The position numbers and the translations under genes were made by a program. Under the pieces are notes generated by a model. That model made no database searches, was not told the origin of the DNA, and saw nothing but the letters and a program-made list of their open reading frames with translations. Of a DNA stretch of 13,893 nt, positions 6,379 to 13,893 are shown piece by piece (the stretch's first letter is position 1; the number at the start of each line of letters is the position of its first letter). The stretch is from DASPXY01 sp038227745 (lineage in GTDB: Bacteria; Planctomycetota; Planctomycetia; Gemmatales; Gemmataceae): contig JBBRPS010000194.1 in NCBI GenBank assembly GCA_038227745.1, positions 1 to 13,893 on the forward strand, read 5' to 3'.

Positions 6379-8886
6379 ATGAGATGGTGCATCGCGCTGG
6401 CGGCCGTGACGGTCCTCGCCCTCCGCGGCGAGGCGCCGCCCGCCTCCCCCGAGTCGCCGTTCGCCAAGGGCGAGGCCATCGACCTCGACCGCATCCTCCC
6501 CGCCAACGAGCGCGGCATCCTGTGCCTGGCGCTGGGCGCCAGGGGCGAAATCTACGGCGGCACCACCGGCCGCGCCGCCCACCTGTTCGTCCACGACCCC
6601 GCCACGAAGGAGGCCCGCAGCCTGGCGCGCCTCGAAGGCGGCATCGGCATGGCGTACGCGCTGCTCCGTCTGCCGGACGGCTCGCTGCTGGGCGGGACGC
6701 AGACCGACCCGACCGGCATCGCGGTCAAGACGGACTCGAAGTCGGTCGGCCACCTCTACCGCTTCCTCGTGACGGGCAAGGGTTCCGCGAAGGTGGAAGA
6801 CCTGGGCGTGCCGGTCGCCGGCCAGGGGATCTGCACACTCGCCCACGACGAGAAAACCGGCATCGTCGTAGGCAACACCTGGCCCGATGGCCATTTCTTC
6901 ACCTACGACCTCAAGGCGCGGGCGTTCAAGGACCACGGCGCCATCGCCGGCTACCGCACCTTCGAGGAGCCGCGCCACGCCGAGGACCTGAACAAGGGCA
7001 CGAAGGAGAAGGTGAGCTATCCGCGGCAGGTGTCGCGCGCCATCGCCATCGACCCGGCGACCGGCGCCTACACCGCGGGCGCCAACGGCGTGCTGTACCG
7101 CTACGACTTCCAGGCCCGGCGCCTGGAGAAACTCGATCTGATGCTGCCCGCGGCGGCGGGGCGCGAGCCGTGGGCCAGCCTCGACGCCGGCGTCGTCCAC
7201 CTGCGCCACAGCGACGAGAAGGGCGACTACAACTCGCTGCTCGGCGGCACCTCCGACGGCCACCTCTTCGAGCTGCGCATCTACGACCGGCAGAAGATGC
7301 ACTTCCGGCCGCGCGGCCGGCCGCTCGCCCAGGGGACCATCCAGGCCCTCGTCTACCGGCCCAGCCTGAAGGGTGGCGGCGGGGGCAAGGGCGGCGGGAA
7401 GGGGCAAGGCCAGGGCCACACCTTCGTCGGCGTCGGCGGCAACCCCGACGGCATGCCGCGCGGCTTCACGTTCGCGCACGGCGGCAAGACGTCGGCCATC
7501 ATTCCGCACGGCATCCCGCACGTGGACGGCCAGCCCAGCATGGTCGGCGTCGGCGCCCTGGTCGCCGACGCCCAGGGCAACCTCTACGCCGGCGAGCGCG
7601 ACCGCATCGCCCGCCTGGTCCGCTACGCCGCCGCGCCGTCCAAACCGGCGCCCCCCAGGCCGCGACCCGCGCCGCAGGTCTCGAAGGATAGCAGCCCCGG
7701 CGACGCAAAGAAGCTCGACTGCTCGATCGTCTTCGCCCCGCTGGGCACGACGACGGACGGCTCAGGCTACACGGCCATCAACGTCGGCCTGGACGGCAAC
7801 GTCTACGTCGGCGCCACGCGCTACGGCGGCTACGCCTGGCTGCTGTGCTTCGACCCGCAGCGGCGCACCTACTTCATGCACCGCGTCCTCAACGTGCAGC
7901 AGCTCACCGGCGAATGGCTGCAGGGCATCTTCACCCAGGGGAAGATCCACGGCCTCATCCTCGTCGGCCCGGACGGGCGCATCTGGTTCGTCACGAAGCA
8001 GGCGCACGAGGTCTTCGCCACGCGGCCGGAGTACGCGGCGGGCGCGGAGAGCTATCCGGGCGGGCATCTCTGCTATTACGATCCGAAAACGGGCTTCAGC
8101 CGCAGCATGGGCATCCTGAAGAAGCACGAGGGCCTGATGGGCGGCTTCCTGGACGCGAAGCGCGAGCGCCTCTACTACCGCACCGAGCCGAAGAACCTCT
8201 TTCTCGCCTACGACATGAAGACGGGCAAGGTCCACGAGCGCGGCCACGTCGGCGCCGCCTGCCGTTACATGGACGGCGACAAGCAGGGGGCGGTCTACAC
8301 GATCGGCCGCGGCGATTACCTGTGCCGCTACGACCCGGAGACGGGCTATGTCGAGGACCTGGCGGTCAAGGTGGAGGGGCCGGGCCACTACACCGCGCCG
8401 TACGTGATCCGCATGGGGCCGAACGGCAAGCTTTATGGCGCCGGCCTGTCGCACCCGTGGATCCAGGAGTTCGACGTGGCGAACCACAAGCGCGGCCTGT
8501 TCCCCGAGGTGACGGTGCGCAACGTGGCGCCGGCGGCCCCGCCCGGCATCCGCATCGACGACATCCATGCGGGCGTGTTCGGCAAGGACGGCAAATTGTA
8601 CTACACGCTGCTCTGCACGGGGCCGCTGGAGAAAGGCGGCAAGGCGCAGCAGCACATGCGCATCATGCGCTTCGACCCGGCGACGCGCCAGACGGAGACG
8701 GTCGGGGTGCCGGACACGTCGAAGCTGGACGAGACCAAGGTGCGGCACGCCTACGTCCGCAACGTCCCCTACAAGATGGACCACATCCAGGGCATGGCGG
8801 TCGGCGCCGACGGCTCACTGTACGTGATGGACATCTACCCGCAGCTCAACGTCGTCTGCTTCCCCAGGCTGACAGCGCCGCGCTGA
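6379..8886 (+). CDS. Exported beta-propeller protein with two propeller-like halves, 835 aa
   Basis: Residues 1 to about 18 are a short signal peptide (MRWCIALAAVTVLALRG). The rest is made of blade-like repeats, each ending in an aromatic-Asp pattern: LFVHDPATKEARSL, FFTYDLKARAFKDH, LYRYDFQARRLEKL, LLCFDPQRRTYFM, LCYYDPKTGFSRSM, FLAYDMKTGKVHER, LCRYDPETGYVEDL and IMRFDPATRQTETV. Strands such as GEIYGG, GNVYVGA and GKLYGAG come between them. This resembles NHL, SMP-30 or YVTN propellers. A Gly/Lys/Gln-rich insert lies at about 331-346 and a Pro-rich linker at about 418-445, splitting the protein into two propeller-like parts. No metal or catalytic site can be assigned; a binding or lyase-like role is possible. 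GAGAGGA lies 5 bases before the ATG. It probably shares a transcript with the LamG-like gene. Confidence 0.85.
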   Translation: MRWCIALAAVTVLALRGEAPPASPESPFAKGEAIDLDRILPANERGILCLALGARGEIYGGTTGRAAHLFVHDPATKEARSLARLEGGIGMAYALLRLPDGSLLGGTQTDPTGIAVKTDSKSVGHLYRFLVTGKGSAKVEDLGVPVAGQGICTLAHDEKTGIVVGNTWPDGHFFTYDLKARAFKDHGAIAGYRTFEEPRHAEDLNKGTKEKVSYPRQVSRAIAIDPATGAYTAGANGVLYRYDFQARRLEKLDLMLPAAAGREPWASLDAGVVHLRHSDEKGDYNSLLGGTSDGHLFELRIYDRQKMHFRPRGRPLAQGTIQALVYRPSLKGGGGGKGGGKGQGQGHTFVGVGGNPDGMPRGFTFAHGGKTSAIIPHGIPHVDGQPSMVGVGALVADAQGNLYAGERDRIARLVRYAAAPSKPAPPRPRPAPQVSKDSSPGDAKKLDCSIVFAPLGTTTDGSGYTAINVGLDGNVYVGATRYGGYAWLLCFDPQRRTYFMHRVLNVQQLTGEWLQGIFTQGKIHGLILVGPDGRIWFVTKQAHEVFATRPEYAAGAESYPGGHLCYYDPKTGFSRSMGILKKHEGLMGGFLDAKRERLYYRTEPKNLFLAYDMKTGKVHERGHVGAACRYMDGDKQGAVYTIGRGDYLCRYDPETGYVEDLAVKVEGPGHYTAPYVIRMGPNGKLYGAGLSHPWIQEFDVANHKRGLFPEVTVRNVAPAAPPGIRIDDIHAGVFGKDGKLYYTLLCTGPLEKGGKAQQHMRIMRFDPATRQTETVGVPDTSKLDETKVRHAYVRNVPYKMDHIQGMAVGADGSLYVMDIYPQLNVVCFPRLTAPR

Positions 8887-8911
8887 GTCACGCACCTTAC
8901 TTCTCCCCTTT

Positions 8912-8929
8912 CCCCTCGGGGGCGAGGGG
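8912..8929 (+). terminator. GC hairpin after the propeller gene
   Basis: CCCCTCG (8912-8918), loop GGGG, CGAGGGG (8923-8929). It lies 25 bases past the stop codon and is followed by GTCTTGAA, with no true U tract. A much longer hairpin starts 11 bases later. Confidence 0.45.
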
Positions 8930-8940
8930 GTCTTGAAGTC

Positions 8941-9004
8941 AGCGCGAAACGGCAAGCCAGGCGCGCACCGTCGGCGGAGTGTACCTGGCTTGCCGTTTCG
9001 CGCT
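8941..9004. repeat. Perfect 21-bp inverted repeat, large hairpin
   Basis: The left arm 8941-8961 (AGCGCGAAACGGCAAGCC...) is an exact reverse complement of 8984-9004 (...GGCTTGCCGTTTCGCGCT), with a 22-nt loop. It lies between two plus-strand genes in the 275-base gap, so it could end the propeller transcript or be a REP-like dispersed element. Arms of this type seem familiar from planctomycete intergenic DNA, but I cannot confirm copy number. Confidence 0.8.
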
Positions 9005-9161
9005 CGCGACGCAGCGACGAGGCGCCTGCCGCCGGCCCCCGCCCTCTCGCTTTTCGCGTCGGCGTCCCTGAACCTGCCCGACCCCCGCGCGTGTCGTATC
9101 CGGCAGCGCCGTATCCTGACCTGGTTGCGCGAACCTTCTCCCTGAGGAGCACCCGCCCGCC

Positions 9162-12100
9162 ATGAGCCCCGACACCCTGCTCCGCGAACTCGAAACTCTC
9201 ACCCACGACGCCCGCATGCGCCGCATGGCCGAACTGGGCAGCGCCGCACGCACCGACCCGCGCATCGCGGCCACCCTGGACGTCCTCGACGGGGGCGGCT
9301 TCTGCGAGCGCCTGCTTGCTCTGCAGTCGTGCTACGGCAGTCGCAACGCGGCGCGTGCCCTGCGGGCGCTGTCCGACCCGTCGCGGATCCTCCAGGGGAG
9401 GGCGCTGCGGCTGATCGCCTTGCTCGCGGACGACGCGCAGACCATCGAAGCGCTGCGGTCGGCCCCGCGCGGCCAGCGCCTCACCTTGCTCCGCTTGCTC
9501 CGCCGTCGCCACCGTTTCGGCCCCGTGGACGCCTTTCTGGAAGAACTCGCCGGCCGCGACCCCGCGGCGCTCGCGGTGCTGCTCCCGTTCGGCTCGGGGC
9601 CGGTCATCGCCCGCCACCTCGCCCAGGCCCGCTCTCTGGGCGGGGCGATCTTCTGGCGGCGCCTCACCAGCCACCACGCCCGCCTCGCCGTCGATGCCCT
9701 GCAAGCGCTCCTGAGCCGGGCCGAGTCGCCGGACGGACGGCTGGTCCACGAAGCCACCACCGTCCTCGGCGCCCTGGCGGCGCGCGCGCCCGACCTCGCC
9801 CTGGACCTCGCCCGCGCCCTCGTCGCGCACCTGCCGCTCTCCCGCCTCAACGCGGCCCTCGACGTCCTCGGTAGGCGCAGGCCCACCGCGGTCGCCGACC
9901 TGCTGCTCGCCTCCACCGACGACGTCCCGGTCCGCCTGGACCGCACCGCCCACCGCCTCGACGCGCCGCGCCTCCGCGCCCTGCTCGAGCGGCGGCCCGC
10001 GTCCCTTGCCCAGCCCCTCGTCTGGTTCCGGCGCCTGCCGCCGGCCGACAGGGCGGACGTGTTCGCCGTCGCCGCCGCCGGCTGGCGCGACGACGAAGGC
10101 TGCATCGCCGTGCCGCTCCTGGCACACCTGCCGGGGTTGCTGCGCCAGGCGGAGGCGCGGCGCCACCTGGTCCTGCCCGCGCTCGCCACGCGCCCGGCGC
10201 AGCGCTTGCCTTACGCCGGGTTGGTCCCGTGGGAAGAGGCCCGCGCGGCGCTCGAGCCGTGGCTCAACCACCCCGACGCGGAGCTGCGCGGCGTCGCCCT
10301 GCAGACGCTGGCCGCCACCGTCCGCTACGAGCGCCCGCGCCTGGGGGACCTGCTGGCCCTGTTCCACGCCCGCCGGCACGAGCAGGACCCGGTGCGCTGC
10401 AGCATGGTCGGCGGCCTCGCCGACCTGCCGCGCGGCGCCTGGGGCGCTGCGCATCTGGAGGCGCTGGGCGAGGTGCTCAGCGATGCCCTCTCCGCGGCCG
10501 ACCTGTCGGCGGGCACGGCTGGCCGCGCGGAGCGCCTCGTCGTCGCGCTGTTGCCGCTCCACCCCGTGTGGGCGACGCAGTGGCTTGCGACGCTGGTGCA
10601 GGAGCGCGGCCACGTCCACCTCGGCGACCTGCAAGACCGCCTGCGCGAGGAGGACGTCTGCCGCCTCGCCCCAGCGCTGCTGCCCGTCCTCAAGGCGTGG
10701 CGGACGCGCGAGCGGCAGGGCCATGTCGCCGCGGTCGCCGCCAGCCTCGGCCGCCGCCTGCCCGCGTTCGAGGGGCTGGTGGATCTCCTGGAAGGCGAGG
10801 TGCAGGCGACGCGCACGCAGTGGGCCGCGGAATACACTCTCACGTTGCTCGTGCGCCACTGCGAGGCGCGCGCGGCCGCCCTCATTCCCCGGCTGGTGAA
10901 GAGTGACCCGAGCTGGGTGACGCGGCCGGCGGTGTACGGTTATCTGCACCGCCGCCGCCAGGATCTGCTGACGCCCTTCCTCGGCCAGAAGGCCTACAGC
11001 GGCCGTTTCAGCACGGGGCGCACCCGCTTCCTGCTCCCCCTGCAAAGGGGCTTCTTCCGCTGGACCGCCCGGCAGCAGGCGACGTTCTTCGAGTCCGTGA
11101 ACGAGGTCACGCAACGGAAGCAGGACCGGCGCGACATGCCCTCGGTGCTGTCCGCGATCGCCCAACTGGCGGCGCTGCCCGCGGTGGATGTCCGGCCGCT
11201 GGTGAAGCTGGCCGAGGACGAGCGGCCCGCGGTGCAGGAGGCGGCCCTGCGGGCGCTGGGCAAGTTGGATGCCGGGCAGGGCGTGCCGACCCTGATGGAG
11301 GCCCTCGGCGACGCGCGCGCCCGCGTCGCCGTCTACGCCCTGCGCTCGGCCGTGCTGGCCATGCCGGTGGCCCACGCACTGGCGCTGCTGCGCTCGGTCC
11401 GGCCGACGAAGGTCACCGTGGCGAAGGAGTACGTCCGCCTGCTGGGCGAGATGCCGGGCGAGGCCGCGTTCGAGGAGCTGCGACTCCTGGAGGCGAGTAA
11501 GCTGCACCGGGACGTGCGCGTCGCCCTGCTGCGCGCCCTGTGGGGGCACCTGGAGCGGCCCGAGGCGTGGTCGATCCTGGAGCGGGCAGTGGAGTCGGCG
11601 GACGCGGCCCTGCAGAACAGCGTGGTCCGCATTCCCGCCGACGTGCTCTCGGAGGGGGCGCAGCGGCGGCTCGTGGTCCTGCTGGCGCGGCTGCTGGACC
11701 ACCCAGAGCCGCTCGTCCGCCACCAGGTGCTACAGCGCTGCGCGAACCTGCCGGTGGCCGACCCGGAGCGCGTGTTGTTCCCCGCGCTCCTCCGGGCCAT
11801 CACCTCGCCGTTCCGTGACGAGCGGCAAGCGGCGGCCGCGGCGCTCCTGGCCACGTGCCGGGCCCAGGACGGCGCGGTCCTGGCGGAGGCCGTCGCCGGA
11901 CTGCGGGCGGACCGGCGGGCGCTGCTGACCCTGACCGGCACCCTGCGAACGCTGGTCGCCTCGGACCGCCGGCGCCTCGGCGCGATCGTCCGTGCGGTGC
12001 TCGGCGCGCTGGCCGGGGATCCGCTGACGGTGGGACTGCGCTTGGGCCTCGCGGCGGAGGCCCTGACCTGGGACGAGTTCGCCGAATTCCTCCAGAACGT

Positions 12101-12413
12101 GACGGGCCGCGGCGAACTGCACGCCGACGCCTTGACTGCCGCTGAGATGGCCCTGGGCGCCTGGACCGGGCGGCCGGCGGGCCTGGACCTCGCGAAGGTG
12201 GAGGCGGCGCTGGCGCGCAGCCCCGATGAGCGGCTGCGGCGCCTGGCGCTGGCGGCGCTCGTCGGGCAGGCTCGCCTGCCCGGGGGCTGGGACCGCGACC
12301 GCCTGGAGCGGCTGTGCGTTTACCGGGAGGACGCCTCAGCCCTGGTAGCGGCCGCGGCCCAGTTCACCCTGCCCGCGGAGGAGGAGGCAACGGTGTCTCC
12401 GGACCGGGCGTGA
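9162..12413 (+). CDS. Large HEAT-like alpha-helical repeat protein, 1083 aa
   Basis: No enzyme motif or signal peptide is visible, so this is probably a cytosolic scaffold. Nearly the whole chain is amphipathic helices rich in Ala, Leu and Arg. Clear HEAT-like units include PDAELRGVALQTLAATVRY near residue 370, DERPAVQEAALRALGKLDA near 685, and DARARVAVYALRSAV soon after. Others are SADAALQNSVVRIPADVL, DHPEPLVRHQVLQRCANL, and SPDERLRRLALAALVGQA near the C-terminus. The degenerate repeats make an exact count impossible by eye. The start at 9162 has GAGGAG upstream, at a rather long 12 bases. No strong promoter was found in the gap. The last 50 bases overlap the convergent SDR gene. It differs from the HEAT protein at 56-2032, which is exported and has more regular repeats. 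Confidence 0.85.
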   Translation: MSPDTLLRELETLTHDARMRRMAELGSAARTDPRIAATLDVLDGGGFCERLLALQSCYGSRNAARALRALSDPSRILQGRALRLIALLADDAQTIEALRSAPRGQRLTLLRLLRRRHRFGPVDAFLEELAGRDPAALAVLLPFGSGPVIARHLAQARSLGGAIFWRRLTSHHARLAVDALQALLSRAESPDGRLVHEATTVLGALAARAPDLALDLARALVAHLPLSRLNAALDVLGRRRPTAVADLLLASTDDVPVRLDRTAHRLDAPRLRALLERRPASLAQPLVWFRRLPPADRADVFAVAAAGWRDDEGCIAVPLLAHLPGLLRQAEARRHLVLPALATRPAQRLPYAGLVPWEEARAALEPWLNHPDAELRGVALQTLAATVRYERPRLGDLLALFHARRHEQDPVRCSMVGGLADLPRGAWGAAHLEALGEVLSDALSAADLSAGTAGRAERLVVALLPLHPVWATQWLATLVQERGHVHLGDLQDRLREEDVCRLAPALLPVLKAWRTRERQGHVAAVAASLGRRLPAFEGLVDLLEGEVQATRTQWAAEYTLTLLVRHCEARAAALIPRLVKSDPSWVTRPAVYGYLHRRRQDLLTPFLGQKAYSGRFSTGRTRFLLPLQRGFFRWTARQQATFFESVNEVTQRKQDRRDMPSVLSAIAQLAALPAVDVRPLVKLAEDERPAVQEAALRALGKLDAGQGVPTLMEALGDARARVAVYALRSAVLAMPVAHALALLRSVRPTKVTVAKEYVRLLGEMPGEAAFEELRLLEASKLHRDVRVALLRALWGHLERPEAWSILERAVESADAALQNSVVRIPADVLSEGAQRRLVVLLARLLDHPEPLVRHQVLQRCANLPVADPERVLFPALLRAITSPFRDERQAAAAALLATCRAQDGAVLAEAVAGLRADRRALLTLTGTLRTLVASDRRRLGAIVRAVLGALAGDPLTVGLRLGLAAEALTWDEFAEFLQNVTGRGELHADALTAAEMALGAWTGRPAGLDLAKVEAALARSPDERLRRLALAALVGQARLPGGWDRDRLERLCVYREDASALVAAAAQFTLPAEEEATVSPDRA

Positions 12414-13440
12414 AAGACAGGACGGGATTGGGATACCGATAGAGCCGCTCCCGAATCCGCTGCGGCGATCCCTCCTCGCCGGTCGCGCGGTGGAAGTGCC
12501 ACAATCGGTCGGTCGGCAGCAGATCGTCGCCGAGCGGCCACGGCCGGAACGGACTCACGCCCAGCAACTGGATCAGCTTGTCGCTGCACATGCTGACGTT
12601 GCCGGCGCGCGGCGGCAAGGGGCCGGCCTGTGCCCGCGGGCAGCCGATCAGCAACTCCGGGTCGTGGCCGCCGGCGCGATTGACTACTTGAGCGATCTGG
12701 TAGAGCGTCATGGGCCGCGGGCTGCCGAGGTGGTAGACGCCCGTCTCGTCGCCGGCGAGGAAGCGCTCGCAGACGATGTTGAGGTCGTCGCAGTAGGTGC
12801 AGGAGCGCACCTCGTCGTAGTAGAGCGTGGCGGGACGACCCTTGCGGAAGCGCGCGCCGATCCAGTCGATGGCGCCGGCGTGGCCGTTGAAACTCGGCCC
12901 CATCGGCAGCGAGATACGCAGCACCGCGGCGGACGGGGCGGCCGTGGCCATGAGCGCCTCGGCCTCGACCATGCTCGTGCCGTAGACCGTGACCGGGTCC
13001 ACGGGGTCCGTCTCGACGTAACCGCCCGCCCCGCCCCCCGAGAAGACGAGGTCCGTGGACAGGTGGACGAGCCGCGCCCCGTGCGCGCCGGCGTTCTCGA
13101 CGATGGCCGCGGCGCTGGCGACGTTCATTAGTCGGGCCATCGCGGGGTCCAGCTCGCACGGCTTCAGCGCGCAGTTGCCGACGCAGTTGAGGACCGAACG
13201 GAAGCGGTGACGGGCGAACAACTCGCGCATGGTGGCGCTGTCCTCGGCGTCGAGCGCGACGATGCCTTCACCCTGGAGGCGATATGTCTGCCTTGGGCGC
13301 GTGCCGAAGACCTGGCCGGGGTAGCGCCGCTGGAAGTAGGGCAGGGCGTTGTAGCCGGCGACGCCGGTAACGCCGGTGATCAACAGAGGCAGGCGGTCGG
13401 ATAAGTCCACGTTAGCGGTGGGTTCTGCGGGTCCCCTCAT
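12364..13440 (-). CDS. RmlD-type sugar-nucleotide reductase/epimerase (extended SDR), 358 aa
   Basis: This is an extended short-chain dehydrogenase of the RmlD (dTDP-4-dehydrorhamnose reductase) / MAT2B-like family, expected to bind NAD(P)H. The Rossmann motif TGVTGVAG spans residues 22-29. LVHLSTDLVFSGG (124-136) matches the family's STDxVFxG. Then comes VYGTSMVEAE (152-161), where the family normally has YxxxK: Y153 is kept but the +4 residue is M157. T129 and Y153 are spaced 24 apart, as in RmlD. Residues 210-220 contain VRSCTYCDDL, which resembles the RmlD substrate-loop region. The C-terminus is Pro-rich. The start at 13440 overlaps the stop of the small upstream gene as ATGA, and a GTG at codon 11 is an alternative. 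Loss of the Lys suggests reduced or altered catalysis, or a regulatory role as in MAT2B. The family call is firm; activity is doubtful. Confidence 0.88.
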   Translation of the reverse strand: MRGPAEPTANVDLSDRLPLLITGVTGVAGYNALPYFQRRYPGQVFGTRPRQTYRLQGEGIVALDAEDSATMRELFARHRFRSVLNCVGNCALKPCELDPAMARLMNVASAAAIVENAGAHGARLVHLSTDLVFSGGGAGGYVETDPVDPVTVYGTSMVEAEALMATAAPSAAVLRISLPMGPSFNGHAGAIDWIGARFRKGRPATLYYDEVRSCTYCDDLNIVCERFLAGDETGVYHLGSPRPMTLYQIAQVVNRAGGHDPELLIGCPRAQAGPLPPRAGNVSMCSDKLIQLLGVSPFRPWPLGDDLLPTDRLWHFHRATGEEGSPQRIRERLYRYPNPVLSFTPGPETPLPPPPRAG

Positions 13441-13658
13441 GACTCGGGCAGTTCACCCCGCAACTCGCGGATGATCTGAACGCCAATGTCCTGCACGCCG
13501 CGCGCGGCGAGAAGTTCCTGGCGAGCCTTCTCGGCCCGTTCACGGACGCGGCGCACGACCTCGGGCGGGACAGGCTTGGCGGCGGCGGCGCAGTCCGCGA
13601 CCCGCTGAGCGTCAGCCGTCTCGTCAGGGACTGCGGCGTTGTTGGTTCTGGTTTCCAT
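13437..13658 (-). CDS. Small antitoxin-like helical protein, 73 aa
   Basis: Residues 30-70 contain VPPEVVRRVRERAEKARQEL, then LAARGVQDIGVQIIREL. From general knowledge this resembles small proteins often found just before PIN-domain toxins in cyanobacteria and planctomycetes, where they act as possible antitoxins or DNA-binding partners. Here the next gene is an RmlD-type SDR instead, joined by an ATGA overlap, so the two are probably co-translated. The start at 13658 has only a weak, very close AAGG, and the frame has a stop a few codons upstream, so no longer start is possible. Residues 1-25 are Asn/Thr/Asp/Ala-rich and likely disordered. An orphan antitoxin-like gene or a transcription partner is an inference. 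Confidence 0.7.
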   Translation of the reverse strand: METRTNNAAVPDETADAQRVADCAAAAKPVPPEVVRRVRERAEKARQELLAARGVQDIGVQIIRELRGELPES

Positions 13659-13765
13659 GCCTTCATTCTGCCGTCCGGGCGGCCTGCGTCAATCCGTCTT
13701 CCATCCCGTGTTCCCCTCCCAGCGCGGCCGGATTTCCGGGTGTGGGTCAGCACGGTCGTCGCGAA

Positions 13766-13859
13766 CTTTGGAGTGCGGCGCTCGGCGCCGCTTTCGGTCT
13801 TTCTTTGCCGCGCTTTGGAGTGCGGCGCTCGGCGCCGCTTTCCCTCTTTCTTTGCTGCC
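13766..13859. repeat. 47-bp tandem direct repeat, two copies, each with a GC hairpin
   Basis: Copy 1 is 13766-13812 and copy 2 is 13813-13859; they match at 43 of 47 positions and share CTTTGGAGTGCGGCGCTCGG. Each contains a 7-bp stem GCGGCGC/GCGCCGC around loop TCG (13775-13791 and 13822-13838), followed on the plus strand by a T-rich CTTTC...TCTTTCTTTG run. This looks like a doubled terminator or a dispersed hairpin repeat. No gene is seen between 13659 and the window end. Confidence 0.8.
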
Positions 13860-13893
13860 GTCCCGCCCCAAGGCCGCGAAAAAGAATAAATAA

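Noticed and set aside
6184..8784. Long minus-strand frames (445 and 340 aa) across the propeller gene
   Set aside because: They are mirror frames of a gene with clear blade repeats and a signal peptide; their translations are Val/Ala/Arg-rich noise.
8835..11723. 962-aa minus-strand open frame
   Set aside because: It is the antisense shadow of the HEAT-like gene in GC-rich DNA, with Gln/Arg/Ala/Gly low-complexity content and no motifs.
13766..13859. CRISPR-like array
   Set aside because: There are only two copies, directly adjacent with no unique spacers, and no cas genes are nearby.
13639..13893. 84-aa plus-strand frame at the window end
   Set aside because: It is mostly a translation of the 47-bp tandem hairpin repeats and overlaps the start of the small antitoxin-like gene; no ribosome site is seen.

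Overview
The window is about 70% G+C or more and reads like a planctomycete of the Gemmata type. The reasons are the very GC-rich codons, two long HEAT-repeat proteins, a secreted LamG-like protein next to a secreted beta-propeller protein, small 'PFRPhRhH..DGxSYDI' proteins, and many GC-rich intergenic hairpins. This assignment is an inference from style. No rRNA, tRNA, CRISPR array, plasmid or phage gene was seen.

Layout. Positions 56-5496 are on the minus strand. Reading in the direction of transcription, there are two paralogous ~83-residue proteins (5496 to 4971) behind a near-consensus sigma-70-type promoter. Next come a single-domain response regulator (4863-4420) and a NUDIX plus metallo-beta-lactamase fusion (4423-2861), joined by a 4-bp ATGA overlap. 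About 830 bases without a gene follow. They contain a 292-bp segment bounded by 44-bp terminal inverted repeats, which looks like a MITE. The last minus-strand gene here is an exported HEAT-repeat protein (2032-56).

Positions 5654-12413 are on the plus strand: a small exported LamG-like protein, a large exported beta-propeller protein with two halves, a long perfect hairpin, and a 1083-residue HEAT-like protein with no export signal. Positions 13658-12364 return to the minus strand: a 73-residue antitoxin-like protein is coupled by another ATGA overlap to an RmlD-type SDR. The SDR has Met where the catalytic Lys should be, and its 3' end overlaps the convergent HEAT gene by 50 bp. The right edge holds a two-copy 47-bp tandem repeat built around a GC hairpin.

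How the parts may work together. The response regulator and the NUDIX-MBL enzyme are almost certainly co-translated. The two exported plus-strand proteins probably share a transcript and act outside the cytoplasm, perhaps on carbohydrate, although no catalytic site is visible in them. The most unusual items are the TIR-bounded structured segment at 2565-2856, the Lys-to-Met SDR paired with an antitoxin-like partner, and the response regulator/NUDIX-MBL pair. No known defence or secondary-metabolite system is apparent.
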